A stretch of DNA of 64,000 bases from Escarpia spicata (GCA_963995525.1 CAXEFP010000887.1:1488001-1552000); one strand, 5' to 3'; positions 19,030-32,020 are shown, counted from the first letter of the stretch. Notes: generated by a model from the letters alone, not told the origin. Numbers and translations: made by a program.

Positions 19030-20640
19030 AAAGTTTGATGTCATTCCATGTAACATGTAGTTGACGTTTTGCATCTCTGTTCCTCAGATGGAAGGTATAC
19101 ATGTGGATCTTGGATGGGTTTGTGCATAGTTGGTTCACTTTGTAGTATGTTGTCCTGTTTCCCAGTGCTCAGTGTCATTTCGATCTTATGAAAGTTTTTG
19201 TCCTGGGATGTTATACATAGGTCGTCTGCCTAGATGAAGCTACGAGTTTCGCTGTGGATTGGTTGGTCATTTGTATATATGTTGAGCAGCATTGGTGCCA
19301 GTACACTTCCCTGGGGAAGACCGTTTCTTTGTTTTCGCCATCTGCTCTTCTTTCCTTGTAATACCACGAAAAATCGCCTGTTTTCAAGCATATTGCATAT
19401 TAGGTGAGTCAGGTGGAGGGCACCAGTCATGTCTAACACTTTGACAAGGAGACTCCAGTGATTTATGGTGTCGTACGCTGTCGATAGGTCTACAAAGACA
19501 ACTCCTGTGACTAGACCTTTTTTAAAACCATCAGGTTTGGCAGCTGACCCACGCACAATTTCCATGGACGGAAGCCAGCCTGTTCAGGAATGATTTTCGC
19601 GTCAACATGTTGGGCGAGCCTGTTCAGGATCAGTCGTTCGAAAAGTTTGTAGGTGTGGCACAGCAAGGAGATGGGTCTAACGCTCTTTGTCTCAGATGAG
19701 TCTTTCCCTGGTTTCAGGGTTGCCACTACCTTTGCCTGTCGTGAAAGCTTGGGAATTTTGTTGTTGGTGTCGCAGTTGTTGAAAAAGCGCAGCAACTAAT
19801 CCCTGGTCTTTGGTCCAAACTGTTTGATAAGTTCTGTTTGGATGTCGTCTAGGTCTGTTGCTTTGTTGTACTTCAATGCGTTGATGCCAGCATCTACTTC
19901 GGCTGCATTGAAAGGTCTTATAAACCCCGGGTCATCGGGACATCGTTGTCGATTGAGACATACTTTGTGTTGTTTGTTTGGTGTACGTCTGTTTAGCAGC
20001 AGTTGGTGAGCTACTTGTTGTGCTGTAGTGTTGCTTTGTCTTTCGAGGGTCATTGCTGAGTTTTTGTATCCGCCTTCTTGCTGTTGTGTGTCACATCTGT
20101 TGATTCAATCATAATATGTCATGATTTACAGCGTTCATCAGAGATGATGTTCATCAGGTCTTCACCTATCTCGATACTGTCCACAGCGAAGGGGTCTGTT
20201 TCATATTTATTTTGTATTGCTCATATATTTCAGCCGACTCGGGTGTCAGACAGGTGACATAGTTTCCCCTACATCCACGGGTAATGTTCTTCCTTGGGTT
20301 CCTTTGTACGGTGGTCCATCAACTGGCTGTAGTTTTCTGCAGTCAGCAGTATGTTTTTAGTGGCTGCGTCTAGTGGTTGCACATAACCTGCCAGTTTGCC
20401 TTTTTGATGTAGAACCTTCGACGGAATGGCACGGTTTCTGGGGTGACCACCGCTTTCATTTGTAGGCCAATAGGTCGGTGTTGGGAGTGTGGGACTGGGT
20501 CCATCACAACCTTGTGCAGCATTCATTTGTAGGCCAATAGGTCGATGTTGGGAGTGTGGGACTGGGTCCATCACAACCTTGTTGCAGCATTCATTTGGAG
20601 GCCAATAGGTCGATGTTGGGAGTGTGGAACTTGGTCCATC
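19030..20640 (-). pseudogene. LINE-B: dead non-LTR retrotransposon, copy 1
   Basis: Minus-strand blocks in order: an endonuclease-side segment with PHSQHRPIGLQMNA (20574-20269); an RT N-terminus with KATDLDDIQTELIKQFGP (20053-19796); LKPGKDSSETKSVRPISLL and RLILNRL (19795-19511); VVFVDLSTAYDTINH and NGLPQGSVLAPMLLNIYTND (19565-19230); then FI-stop-ADDLCITSQD near 19220. Lesions: a TAG after PKTRD where Trp is expected, a frameshift near 19520, and a TAG inside the catalytic FxADD motif. It is inactive. Family: jockey superfamily or a relative, by motif order only. Its 3' side is replaced by the 58-bp minisatellite. Confidence 0.75.
20461..20640. repeat. ~67-bp triplication in the LINE-B endonuclease-side coding, copy 1
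   Basis: Three units start at 20461, 20528 and 20596, each with AGGCCAATAGGTCG and CTGGGTCCATCACAA (or CTTGG). The minus strand of each encodes DPVPHSQHRPIGLQMNA or its shifted form. The next tandem unit has the same at about 30411-30590. Confidence 0.8.
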
Positions 20641-20745
20641 ACAAATCAGTTAATAGTTTGTCTGATGATGATTTAATTCCAAGGCAAGCATCAAATAAGT
20701 TAACAGTTTGTCTGATGATTTTACCAAAAATACTTCCAAAGGCTG
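20641..20745. repeat. ~46-bp direct repeat, two units (copy 1)
   Basis: Units carry TTAATAGTTTGTCTGATGAT and ATTCCAAGGCAAGCAT. The second tandem unit has about four (30591-30770), a copy-number difference between otherwise near-identical units. From 20746 to 21065 nothing recognisable is seen. Confidence 0.8.
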
Positions 20746-21065
20746 CACAAATGAACCAGCATGTCTGGATACTTTGGCTTTTTTAAGATGCAACATTTTT
20801 TTGAAATGAGTTGAAAACATTCTAAGTGCTAATGCGTCTTTCAATCACTTAAATTATAAAAAACATCAGTGTTTTTTTTAAAAGAAAAACGCATTCACAA
20901 CACAGCATTATTTTTTAACTGTTCTTCTGCCAACTTTGTTTGGTACCCTTTGACTTGTAGGACGGCATGGTGACAACGCATGACGTGTTGGATGTGCATT
21001 GACAGTATGAACACATGCAGGACGAGACGTACCTCCATCAAGTCATGCGTGACTGCGCATATGGA

Positions 21066-21355
21066 GCGCAGTGGCACAGTGGATAGAGCATCACACTCTC
21101 AATCGATGGGTATGAATCTTGCGCTGCCGTTTTGAACCTTGGACAAGTTTGTTGTGCTGTGTGATTGCCTGCCTGGCTATAGACAATGGTTGATATTTGG
21201 GCATGAACAGTGTTGGCACAATAATCACAGCATGGCTGAATGCTTCCCAGATAAGTTGAGGTGATGTTCGATTGAACAGGTCTGCCAGGGAATCAAGTGT
21301 AAGGCACTTTGAGCAGTCCTGAGGACTGGATATTGTCCTATATAAGAATTTACCT
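21066..21355 (+). mobile_element. tRNA-derived SINE, copy 1
   Basis: The head carries a perfect pol III A box (TGGCACAGTGG, 21072-21082) and a degenerate B box (GGGTATGAATC, 21108-21118) at tRNA-like spacing. The tail ends CTGAGGACTGGATATTG and CCTATATAAGAATTT, resembling SINE/L2-type 3' ends. The cloverleaf is not intact, so this is a SINE rather than a tRNA gene. The repeat copy is at 31112-31401. Confidence 0.55.
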
Positions 21356-22040
21356 TAGAGTTTATATAGAAACTTCTATGTACGAATGATGTTGGCAAAT
21401 CTTAAAAATATGAAATGAAGGAGTCTGGAAACAAAGACTGACTTGCTTTTTGTAGATTTGTAATACAAATGTGATACTAAATATTTGGAAACAAAGATTG
21501 ACTGTCACTACACATAGTGGGAAGAGGGGTAAAGCAATGCTGATTGGCTGAAAAAGATGTATCGCGTTCTCCACATCTGTGTGGGTAGCTTGAACTAGCT
21601 TCGTGTTGTAAATTATACATGGACTCGGTTGCATGGTTTCTGACATAAGACATAATACAAACACTTCGACCCGCTTACTAAGTACAAAGTTATCCTTCTA
21701 GAAGATGACAAATATTGCTACAATTTATGTGTGCAATTAGCGCCGCAGCGGCTTATACACTCACTAGTTCAAATTAACGTTAACGGTAGCGTCACCAAAC
21801 GATTATCACTGGAACCGCAAAATCTTGAGCTTTCCGTTGACAGTAATATCGTAAGATGTTTCTATGCAAAAAATCAAAATATTTCAGATTTTTTGACTTC
21901 ATGGATGAACAGCACGGGCCAGTGATGCGCTTGATGGCTGTTTCGCGTGTAATTGTTTTATTGCGCATTGGAATTTGTTGTCTCCATAAACGACGTCAAC
22001 GAGATGGACGATGATAGGGGTAAATACATGATTTCGATAA

Positions 22041-22224
22041 CTTTTCCTACTTTACATAAATGACCTGCCAGACAATCTTTCCTCAACTGTTCGCCTTTTT
22101 GCAGACGACTGCCTGTTATATTCACCGATTAAAACTGACCAAGACACATCTGTCTTCCAACGGTCTGCTCAAACTTGAGAAATGGCAACACACGTGGCTT
22201 ATGAAATTCAACCCCACTAAATGT
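22041..22224 (+). pseudogene. LINE-A reverse transcriptase fragment (catalytic core), copy 2
   Basis: Same segment as 528-713 with a 2-base deletion (an AA lost just before GGTCTGCTC), which shifts the frame downstream of the FADD motif in this copy. It is dead here in a second, independent way. Confidence 0.8.
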
Positions 22225-24103
22225 AGGGAGGTCAGACCAATTTACCTCCCCTTCTGACAACATGGGAGACAGGGGTCCCAGTTTAGTGGCCATAGTTTTT
22301 TATCATGCATTCTACCTGTTGGTTTGTGAATTTTTTTATGTTGTAATAATGTCAATGTGTGTATCTGCGCTGAAAAAATATTTTTTGGCGGTGTTTATTA
22401 GTGGTAATGATTTTTTTACTCTCAGTGTCGTATTTTGGTTTTCTTGATTTACGCGTGCGGCCATCTTGGATCACGTTGACAGGCCCCACCTATCAAACTG
22501 ATTTGCGAGATTATGTTAATGAGTACATCCATATTGAAATATGATGAAGAAAGAGGAAATTCAGAGGAAAATGAATCTGAAAATATTATTGTAATCCGTC
22601 GATAAAAAATTAGAGTAATTATGGATTTTAAATGGCCTATGTTTGACGATGTTTTGTGAGTATTTAGTTAGTTGGTTTCAGCGGAAAGCATATGCCGAAG
22701 GGTAAAGAATTGTGTCAACGATAACGTGATTACAGTGATGGCTTACCAATTGATAGCACAAACATGCACAACGTCCGTTTATGGAACCCCCGTCTAAAAT
22801 TATATCGCCATTTTGCCTTCTTCCCTGTATGCGCGCAGTGCGTCATGGTATACAATGCACTCGTGACTCGGATAGCGATGTGATCGACAGCGGGTGACTT
22901 TGATTAATACTGCCAAGTACATATGCCTACACCTGAGTAATTCATTGCTGCCATGTTTAATGTAACTGATTGATGTTTATATTAATATATTATTAGTTTA
23001 TTTATTGGTATTACTTTAGTTTAATTATACAACTGTTGAGCTATTTAGCATATACATAATATTGTGTGTTGGTTACATTATTACAATTTATGATAATTTA
23101 TGTTTCAATTCATTTATTGTATTATTATTTGTTTATACAATTTTGTATCGTTATAAATTATTTTGATGTAGGGCCTACCATTTTTGTATTTGATATGTAT
23201 GTACCAGTTTTATATATATATATTAAGATTACAGAATAAAATTATATCTTTGTATTTGTCACTATATAGTATACATAAAATAATGTACATTAAGTAAACA
23301 TTATGATTTATTGTATCTATTAATTATTATATAATCATAGACAAATAAGTATAATAGTACGCCCTATTGTTGATGATAACAATGGGTTTAACCACAGTAT
23401 ATTACAAGTTAATCGGTTTGGCAAACATAGTAGTTATGGGATTTGCCCAATGTAACAAGTGTTGTGTATTGGGGGACTATTATAGGCATTTTGTGCCACA
23501 GTGTATTACGAGTTAATTGGCTTGTCAATCATAGCAGTCATTGGCTTTGCCCAATAAAACAAGTGTTGTGTAATGGGATACTAGTATTGTCAGTTTGTGG
23601 TTCTAATTCACAATCAACAAATCCTTTCATGTGGTTGTAAGTTCATACAGTTGTTTTAATGTTACGAAGATAGAACCACATTGATCATCTTTGCTCAGTT
23701 GCTGTCATGTTCATGATTTAATGCTATTGTAATACATGATGTGTGTGCGTGCGTGCGTGCGTGTGTGCGTGTGTGTGTGTGTGTTTACTTTTTTATGTGT
23801 GTATTTATTGTTACATGTAATTTTGTATTGGCCTTCTTTATAGATGGCAAAAGACTCAAGATGATAAAAAGTAATTTTCTTGTGATTTATGTACACAATC
23901 AGATCCGTCAGAAAACGTTTGGAAAAATTCATGAAATTTAGAACTTTGCAAAACTGTAGTTTTCTGTTGTACTTAGCTACATGAAATAAATAGCATTGTA
24001 CTTCTTATAGTGACCACTATGTGGGAAAATATTATATACTACTATCAGGGAAAAATGAGAAAACATTTTTTTTTACGAAACAAAATTTTGGTCCGACCAC
24101 CCT
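22225..24103. mobile_element. Element I, copy 2
   Basis: Same length, ends and 9-bp flanking repeat as 714-2592. The insertion therefore predates the 10-kb tandem duplication. Confidence 0.7.
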
Positions 24104-24265
24104 ACTAAATGTTATACAATGACAATAGCCTCAAGAAAACCGACACCAAATCTGTACACATTCTGCGGACAACAACTTAAATCTGTTAAATCACACTGTT
24201 ATCTTGGCATACATATATCAAATACATTAAATTGGACAATACAAAGCAACTCAGTCACAAAAAAG
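24104..24265 (+). pseudogene. LINE-A fragment (thumb-proximal), copy 2
   Basis: Copy of 2593-2754 with the YLGIHISNTLNW block, between Elements I and II. Confidence 0.75.
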
Positions 24266-26951
24266 GGCCTATGGACCTTATGTCCCAAGTCACATATGTC
24301 CTAGACGATATGTACTAAATTTGGAGCGGTATGTCCCAAAACGCTTGGACGATTTGTCCCAAATTTATTTTAATGTTTTTATTTGTTTTTATTCACGAAC
24401 GTAACACAAAATGGGTGGTTGTTTGCGATAATGTTTGCACTCTGCGGAATATCGGCGCGTTTTAAACATTACTTATTATAGCCCATCGTCGTGAAATTTA
24501 AAAACTAATTCAGATTTGACCTGCTAAATACAACTCGGCCGTTCCACAACTAAACACAAAGCAATACTGTAATATGAAATCCGGATGCAGTTTTATTATT
24601 TGTATTAACTAATAAAGCATGCATACATGTGATTATTTACAGATGACAACATTATGACATATTTTTTTCCAATCTGATACGCTGAAATGTCTTGACCATA
24701 ACGTATCACTTCTACTATTTTTTGACTTTAACCACCGCCACCAACCACCATCACCACCATATATTTATATAACAGCAGCACACTAAATTAATTTATTTAG
24801 CAACCATATCTTAGCTAATTTGTATAAGAAAATGTGAATCTTAGCCTTAACATCCCATAAACAGTGCCACTGTTTGAAATCGTAGAAACGGTTCCAAACC
24901 ACAATTGTTGCAGCAGTAGCCTATGTTGCCCTCTTTTTGCAAATCATATGTTCGCTAGCGAGACACAATGATCAAAAAACAGGAAATAGAAGTTAGCGCA
25001 CAGAAAGTATCGCATGGAATGCAAACATATATAAGAAGAACATGTTGATGAATGTATATTCTCCTCCAGTAACACAACAATACAGTGTATTAGGCTTGTC
25101 ATTAAAAGTTGTATTCGAACAAAAGAAATAAGACTTGCCTACTTAGTCAACGTCTATAATCTGGTTCTGTGATCTCGGTAGAAAAATAGCAGGTTTTATA
25201 AAAATATATATTCCCACACCAGTAACTACTAAACAGCATACCTATCATGCAGACAATACCAAACAATGTTTAAAAATAATGTTATAATCAGATTAAACCT
25301 TGTAGTATTACATAAATATATATAATTGTACTCATCACATGTATATGTATGCATAATAAGACATATATTTGTTTTATTCACAACAATAATGTCTCAGCCA
25401 TAGCAACTCGTTCACTCTTTGGCATGCCACTCTCTACAATCTGGATTATCCTACAAACTCCACCCATCCACATCCTGAAGCACACTCGGAGCTACTTCTC
25501 CACATGGTCGGCTAAGTTGGCGCACTGCCGCAAGTAGTCCGATGTGCCGATTGTCCGGTCAGCGCACTCGTAGGAGAGCCACAGCCGTTTCAGTGCAGCC
25601 TGCTTGGTTTGAGTCGTTTAGCACTGATACTGGTACAGCTTGCGCTGTGCCACCAGACGCATTTGCAGGGGAAGGATTTATGCCTCATGGTGTAGGGACT
25701 TCACGAGGAGGTACAGATTGAGGTGGTCATGGGGAGCATGGTGGTTTAGTCGACTGTGCCAGCCTTCTGCATCATTGTTGGTTTGAATGAATTAAGCAAT
25801 CACAAGAATAAGTGGGTGGAACTTGCACCTGTAGGAGCAGTGACAGGATAAAAAACAGTTGTTAGGAATCCCATTTTGTTACTTGTGCTCTAAGTATTAA
25901 CATCTTTTAACTTGTGCTCTATGTATTAACAAGTAACAATTGGTCATCCCATTGTGTTTGTTGGGAATGTGTGAAGGCCATTGACTCACACCAGGAGTAA
26001 TTGGCTTTCTAATGAATAATATAAGTTGTTTCTTTCACTGAGTAGGTGTTGAGCACATTTGTAGTTAAGCCATTAAACTATCATGCACTTTAAATAAAGG
26101 GAAACCAAAAAAATTTTCTTCTTGAGCATGTGCATTTCAAAGAATTAAAACAATTAAAAACTAGTCAGTGGTTAAACGAAAATACGGTCTCAAAGTGCAA
26201 GTTTCTTACATAATTAACAGGGAAGAGTAGTAACGCGTGACGTCAGTCTATCCATGAAAATGGTGCAGCCTATCCAACTAGAATGTTGTGTTTTCAACAA
26301 GGTTTTAAACTTCTTATTGAGAATGTAACATTAGACGATTCTAACACAAATCTGACACACAAGATCTGCTCAGTTCCTCTAACTTCATATGTAACACACA
26401 TGTATGCAAAAACAAAACAGTTTACTTTCATGAATGTATAGAAATGAAGTCCACTAACCAATAATTGTTATCTCTTTATTATACATTTAATATATAATAG
26501 TTGAATATATACAGTTGATTTATATGTTGTGCATTCCGACCAAAAGTGGTGCATTCCGACCAAAAGTGGTGCATTGCATTGCGACCACGCCGTTGGAGCA
26601 TTCCGATCATGTAATTGGAGCATTGCGAGTATGTTTCGTACATTCAGGCAGTGGGGCATTCCACTACGAGTCGAAGCAAAATTAAGGCGCCACCTAGCGA
26701 ATGACATGAACACTGATGTTAGAAACGATAGCGATGTCCGCGGATTTTTGGCTACAAAGCTTAAAATGTATGTACCTATTTGATAGAACAACGAATTTTA
26801 AGCATAACAGTGACATTTATTATCATTTACAACGAACAGTACAAATCGTCTTTTTTGGGACATAACGCTCCTTTGTTGAGACATATCGTCCACAGTTTGG
26901 GACATAAGCGACTTGGTACATAAGCGACTTGGGACATAACGTCTATAATTC
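24266..26951. mobile_element. Element II (Mutator-like), uninterrupted copy 2
   Basis: Here the element is intact at 2686 bp, with CAAAAAAG at both flanks (24258-24265 and 26952-26959). It contains the empty GACGAT target site of Element III at 24304-24309. This copy lets the whole of Element II be read without Element III. Confidence 0.65.
25492..25790 (-). pseudogene. Mutator-like transposase relic, copy 2
   Basis: Same as 15600-15898, with the same two in-frame TAA codons, so the gene was dead before the tandem duplication. Confidence 0.6.
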
Positions 26952-27559
26952 CAAAAAAGCACAACAGACATTGGGAATTATTAGAAGAAATTTAAATAAA
27001 TACCCAACCCAAATCAAGTCCATAGCCTACACAACCCTTCTCCACCCTATACTTGAATATGCGTCAGCATCATGGGATCCACATTGCCTAAGAAATATCA
27101 AACTCATAGAAAGAACCCAGAGACAAGCCGCCAGATTTTGTAAGAACAACTATTCTAGAGAGCCAGGAACGGTAACACAACTCCTTAAAGATTTCCAGTG
27201 GGACACCCTCCAATCACGAAGAAAAACCCAAAGACTTAGCATATTATATAAAATGGAACATAATCTCATAGATATCCCACTAGATCAATACATCAAACGC
27301 AACACCAGATGCTCACGTAAACATAATAAACAGTTAGTACAAATCAGGCACTCGACAAACATATTTGGAAACAGCTTTTCCCAGTCACAATAAAAGAGTG
27401 GAATTCTCTACCTCCAAGCATTGTATCAAGTACATCACTGAATTCATTCCAGATTAGTCTAGCCCAACATGTACAAAATTAATCCATAAGAGCCACCAGG
27501 CGCACTGGCGTGATGTGTCCATAGGACATTTTGCCAGTCAAAATACAGATACAGATAAT
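26952..27559 (+). pseudogene. LINE-A C-terminus and 3' end, copy 2
   Basis: Copy of 17060-17667: about 150 codons with LLHPILEYASASWDP, ending in the ATACAGATACAGATA tail. Confidence 0.8.
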
Positions 27560-27746
27560 ATTACAAATAACATTCCAGTTTTGGTTTATTATGTTTACGT
27601 GGTGAATATATAGCAAGTTTGTGAGGCACTAATTATGACGGTGCACTCACACAGTGGCATCATTAGTGTAATTAGTGCACTCCTGATAATTTATGCACCG
27701 ACACCGTTGCTATATTACTGTTTTGTTGGCACTGTCTATATTTTAA

Positions 27747-28089
27747 CAAATTCTTCAAAAGCATCTTTGTAGGTAAAAATAACAAAACAGCTAAGCATGG
27801 TCGGCTATCTTGGATTTTCCTGGTTCCCATGACAACCAATCTCAGTAATTCCATAGTCACAGTATTTATTGATGGCTCAGGTTTCATAACGTATCAGGTG
27901 TTCCTATTAAAAAATGCATCTTTGTAGGTAAAAATAACAAGACAACTAAGCATGGTCGGCCATCTTGGATTTACCTGTTCCCGTGTCAACCAATCTCATA
28001 TATTTCATTCTCGCAATATTCCTTGATGGGTCAAGTTTAATAATAATAATAATATATTGGGTGTTCCTATTAAAAAAATGCATCTTTGT
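27747..28089. repeat. Two diverged ~165-bp direct repeats, copy 2
   Basis: Copy of 17855-18197. Confidence 0.75.
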
Positions 28090-28398
28090 ACATTAAAAAT
28101 TAAGATGAATTCCTTCATTCAATTTCACTGATTCCTCACAAGAAACTCAGTATTCAGTGTTAATTGGCTATCCAGAAACTAAGCACTGGAATGGTTAATA
28201 TTCTCACTGGTTTTAGGATTTTTACCAAATATTATAAGGACATAAATCATACTGTTCATAGCTTTATGTGTATCTTTTTTGTGATTGTTCCAAGGATCAC
28301 CGATCAGTTGGAGGTGTTTTACACAACTTGTTTTAGGATTTGTACCAAATATTAAAAGGACGTAAATCATAATGTTCATAGATTTATATATCTTGTTT

Positions 28399-28979
28399 GT
28401 GATTGTTCCAAGGATCACTGAGGGGGATGCCAAGATACACTGGTGTTGCTGTGTTTGTGATTGTTCCAATGATCACCGAAGGGGATGCCAAGATACACTG
28501 GTGTTGCTGTGTTTGTGATTGTTCCAAGGATCACCGAGGGGGATGCCAAGATACACTGGTGTTGCTGTGTTTGTGATTGTTCCAAGGATCACCGAGGGGG
28601 ATGCCAAGATACACTGGTGTTGCTGTGTTTGTGATTGTTTCAAGGATCACCGAGGGGGATGCCAAGATACACTGGTGTTGCTGTGTTTGTGATTGTTTCA
28701 AGGATCACCGAGGGGGATGCCAAGATACACTGGTGTTGCTGTGTTTGTGATTGTTTCAAGGATCACCGAGGGGGATGCCAATATACACTGGTGTTGCTGT
28801 GTTTGTGATTGTTCCAAGGATCACCGAGGGGGATGCCAAGATACACTGGTGTTGCTGTGTTTGTGATTGTTCCAAGGATCACCGAGGGGGATGCCAAGAT
28901 ACACTGGTGTTGCTGTGTTTGTGATTGTTCCAATGATCACAGAGGAGGATGCCAAGATACACTGGTGTTGCTGTGTTTG
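28399..28979. repeat. 58-bp minisatellite, copy 2 (ten units)
   Basis: One unit longer than the array at 18507-19029 (581 versus 523 bp), showing active length change since the tandem duplication. Confidence 0.85.
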
Positions 28980-30590
28980 AAAGTTTGATGTCATTCCATG
29001 TAACATTTAGTTGACGTTTTGCATCTCTGTTCCTCAGATGGAAGGTATACATGTGGATCTTGGATGGGTTTGTGCATAGTTGGTTCACTTTGTAGTATGT
29101 TGTCCTGTTTCCCAGTGCTCAGTGTCATTTCGATCTTATGAAAGTTTTTGTCCTGGGATGTTATACATAGGTCGTCTATCTAGATGAAGCTACGAGTTTC
29201 GCTGTGGATTGGTTGGTCATTTGTATATATGTTGAGCAGCATTGGTGCCAGTACACTTCCCTGGGGAAGACCGTTTCTTTGTTTTCGCCATCTGCTCTTC
29301 TTTCCTTGTAATACCACGAAAAATCGCCTGTTTTCAAGCATATTGCATATTAGGTGAGTCAGGTGGAGGGCACCAGTCATGTCTAACACTTTGACAAGGA
29401 GACTCCAGTGATTTATGGTGTCGTACGCTGTCGATAGGTCTACAAAGACAACTCCTGTGACTAGACCTTTTTTAAAACCATCAGGTTTGGCAGCTGACCC
29501 ACGCACAATTTCCATGGACGGAAGCCAGCCTGTTCAGGAATGATTTTCGCGTCAACATGTTGGGCGAGCCTGTTCAGGATCAGTCGTTCGAAAAGTTTGT
29601 AGGTGTGGCACAGCAAGGAGATGGGTCTAACGCTCTTTGTCTCAGATGAGTCTTTCCCTGGTTTCAGGGTTGCCACTACCTTTGCCTGTCGTGAAAGCTT
29701 GGGAATTTTGTTGTTGGTGTCGCAGTTGTTGAAAAAGCGCAGCAACTAATCCCTGGTCTTTGGTCCAAACTGTTTGATAAGTTCTGTTTGGATGTCGTCT
29801 AGGTCTGTTGCTTTGTTGTACTTCAATGCGTTGATGCCAGCATCTACTTCGGCTGCATTGAAAGGTCTTATAAACCCCGGGTCATCGGGACATCGTTGTC
29901 GATTGAGACATACTTTGTGTTGTTTGTTTGGTGTACGTCTGTTTAGCAGCAGTTGGTGAGCTACTTGTTGTGCTGTAGTGTTGCTTTGTCTTTCGAGGGT
30001 CATTGCTGAGTTTTTGTATCCGCCTTCTTGCTGTTGTGTGTCACATCTGTTGATTCAATCATAATATGTCATGATTTACAGCGTTCATCAGAGATGATGT
30101 TCATCAGGTCTTCACCTATCTCGATACTGTCCACAGCGAAGGGGTCTGTTTCATATTTATTTTGTATTGCTCATATATTTCAGCCGACTCGGGTGTCAGA
30201 CAGGTGACATAGTTTCCCCTACATCCACGGGTAATGTTCTTCCTTGGGTTCCTTTGTACGGTGGTCCATCAACTGGCTGTAGTTTTCTGCAGTCAGCAGT
30301 ATGTTTTTAGTGGCTGCGTCTAGTGGTTGCACATAACCTGCCAGTTTGCCTTTTTGATGTAGAACCTTCGACGGAATGGCACGGTTTCTGGGGTGACCAC
30401 CGCTTTCATTTGTAGGCCAATAGGTCGGTGTTGGGAGTGTGGGACTGGGTCCATCACAACCTTGTGCAGCATTCATTTGTAGGCCAATAGGTCGATGTTG
30501 GGAGTGTGGGACTGGGTCCATCACAACCTTGTTGCAGCATTCATTTGTAGGCCAATAGGTCGATGTTGGGAGTGTGGAACTTGGTCCATC
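28980..30590 (-). pseudogene. LINE-B, copy 2
   Basis: Same broken blocks as 19030-20640. The catalytic region reads FI-stop-IDD here instead of FI-stop-ADD (one of the few differences between units), a further lesion in the active site. Confidence 0.75.
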
Positions 30591-30770
30591 ACAAATCAGT
30601 TAATAGTTTTCTGATGATGATTTAATTCCAAGGCAAGCATCAAATAAGTTAACAGTTTGTCTGATGATTTAATTCCAGGACAAGCATTACATCAGTTAAT
30701 AGTTTGTCTGATGATGATTTAATTCCAGGGCAAGCATTAAATAAGTTAATAGTTTGTCTGATGATTTTAC
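30591..30770. repeat. ~46-bp direct repeat, about four units (copy 2)
   Basis: Expanded version of 20641-20745, with AATTCCAGGACAAGCATTACAT-type variants. Confidence 0.8.
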
Positions 30771-31111
30771 CAAAAATACTTCCAAAGGCTGCACAAATGA
30801 ACCAGCATGTCTGGATACTTTGGCTTTTTTAAGATGCAACATTTTTTTGAAATGAGTTGAAAACATTCTAAGTGCTGATGCGTCTTTCAATCACTTAAAT
30901 TATAAAAAACATCAGTGTTTTTTTTTAAAGAAAAACGCATTCACAACACAGCATTATTTTTTAACTGTTCTTCTGCCAACTTTGTTTGGTACCCTTTGAC
31001 TTGTAGGACGGCATGGTGACAACGCATGACGTGTTGGATGTGCATTGACAGTATGAACACATGCAGGACGAGACGTACCTCCATCAAGTCATGCGTGACT
31101 GCGCATATGGA

Positions 31112-31401
31112 GCGCAGTGGCACAGTGGAGAGAGCATCACACTCTCAATCGATGGGTATGAATCTTGCGCTGCCGTTTTGAACCTTGGACAAGTTTGTTG
31201 TGCTGTGTGATTGCCTGCCTGGCTATAGACAATGGTTGATATTTGGGCATGAACAGTGTTGGCACAATAATCACAGCATGGCTGAATGCTTCCCAGATAA
31301 GTTGAGGTGATGTTCGATTGAACAGGTCTGCCAGGGAATCAAGTGTAAGGCACTTTGAGCAGTCCTGAGGACTGGATATTGTCCTATATAAGAATTTACC
31401 T
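31112..31401 (+). mobile_element. tRNA-derived SINE, copy 2
   Basis: Copy of 21066-21355 with a single change (GGATAG to GGAGAG) just after the A box. Confidence 0.55.
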
Positions 31402-31794
31402 TAGAGTTTATATAGAAACTTCTATGTACGAATGATGTTGGCAAATCTTAAAAATATGAAATGAAGGAGTCTGGAAACAAAGACTGACTTGCTTTTTGTA
31501 GATTTGTAATACAAATGTGATACTAAATATTTGGAAACAAAGATTGACTGTCACTACACATAGTGGGAAGAGGGGTAAAGCAATGCTGATTGGCTGAAAA
31601 AGATGTATCGCGTTCTCCACATCTGTGTGGGTAGCTTGAACTAGCTTCGTGTTGTAAATTATACATGGACTCGGTTGCATGGTTTCTGACATAAGACATA
31701 ATACAAACACTTCGACCCGCTTACTAAGTACAAAGTTATCCTTCTAGAAGATGACAAATATTGCTACAATTTATGTGTGCAAATGTTGATGCAG

Positions 31795-31923
31795 GTGTGT
31801 TTTATGACAGCTGAATGCCATTTGTTGTTGGGCAAAGATTGTGGACCTGGCGTGTTGCGACATGACGATGGTATTGAGCTCAATGACCAGATAGTTATCT
31901 GCATCACAAAGGATGAATCAAAG
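31795..31923 (+). CDS. Candidate internal exon, unrecognised Cys-containing protein
   Basis: A 129-bp segment begins 13 bases after the tandem array ends. It has an acceptor-like GATGCAG before it and TCAAAG|GTGAGA after it, and is open in phase 0-0 for 43 codons. It includes ECHLLLGKDCGPG and DGIELNDQIVICITKDESK. The protein-like composition contrasts with the repeats on both sides. An alternative acceptor (TATGACAG) lies 15 bp further in. Family not recognised. The following candidate exon does not match it in phase, so they may not be adjacent. Confidence 0.35.
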
Positions 31924-32020
31924 GTGAGATTGGGGGCCCTTTTTTCTTCTTCCAGTTTAAAGGAATGAATTCTTTGAGAATAGCAATTGAAGAAACATAA
32001 CTATTGATGATGTTATCCAG

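Larger units (their letters stand above)
224..21736. repeat. 10-kb tandem unit, copy with the Element III insertion
   Basis: This unit is 21513 bp, or 9896 bp once Element III and its extra target copy (11617 bp) are removed. It is near-identical to 21737-31782 along its whole length, with only scattered single-base differences and minisatellite copy-number changes. Order of contents: LINE-A fragment, Element I, LINE-A fragment, Element II (holding Element III), LINE-A 3' end, about 150-bp repeats, dead LINE-B on the minus strand, SINE. Confidence 0.9.
21737..31782. repeat. 10-kb tandem unit, copy without Element III
   Basis: This 10046-bp unit lacks Element III; its single GACGAT at 24304-24309 is the empty site. 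It has one more 58-bp minisatellite unit and about 90 bp more of a 46-bp repeat than the previous copy. These two changes account for nearly all of the length difference. Sequence after 31782 is not repeated, so this is the right boundary of the array. Confidence 0.9.
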
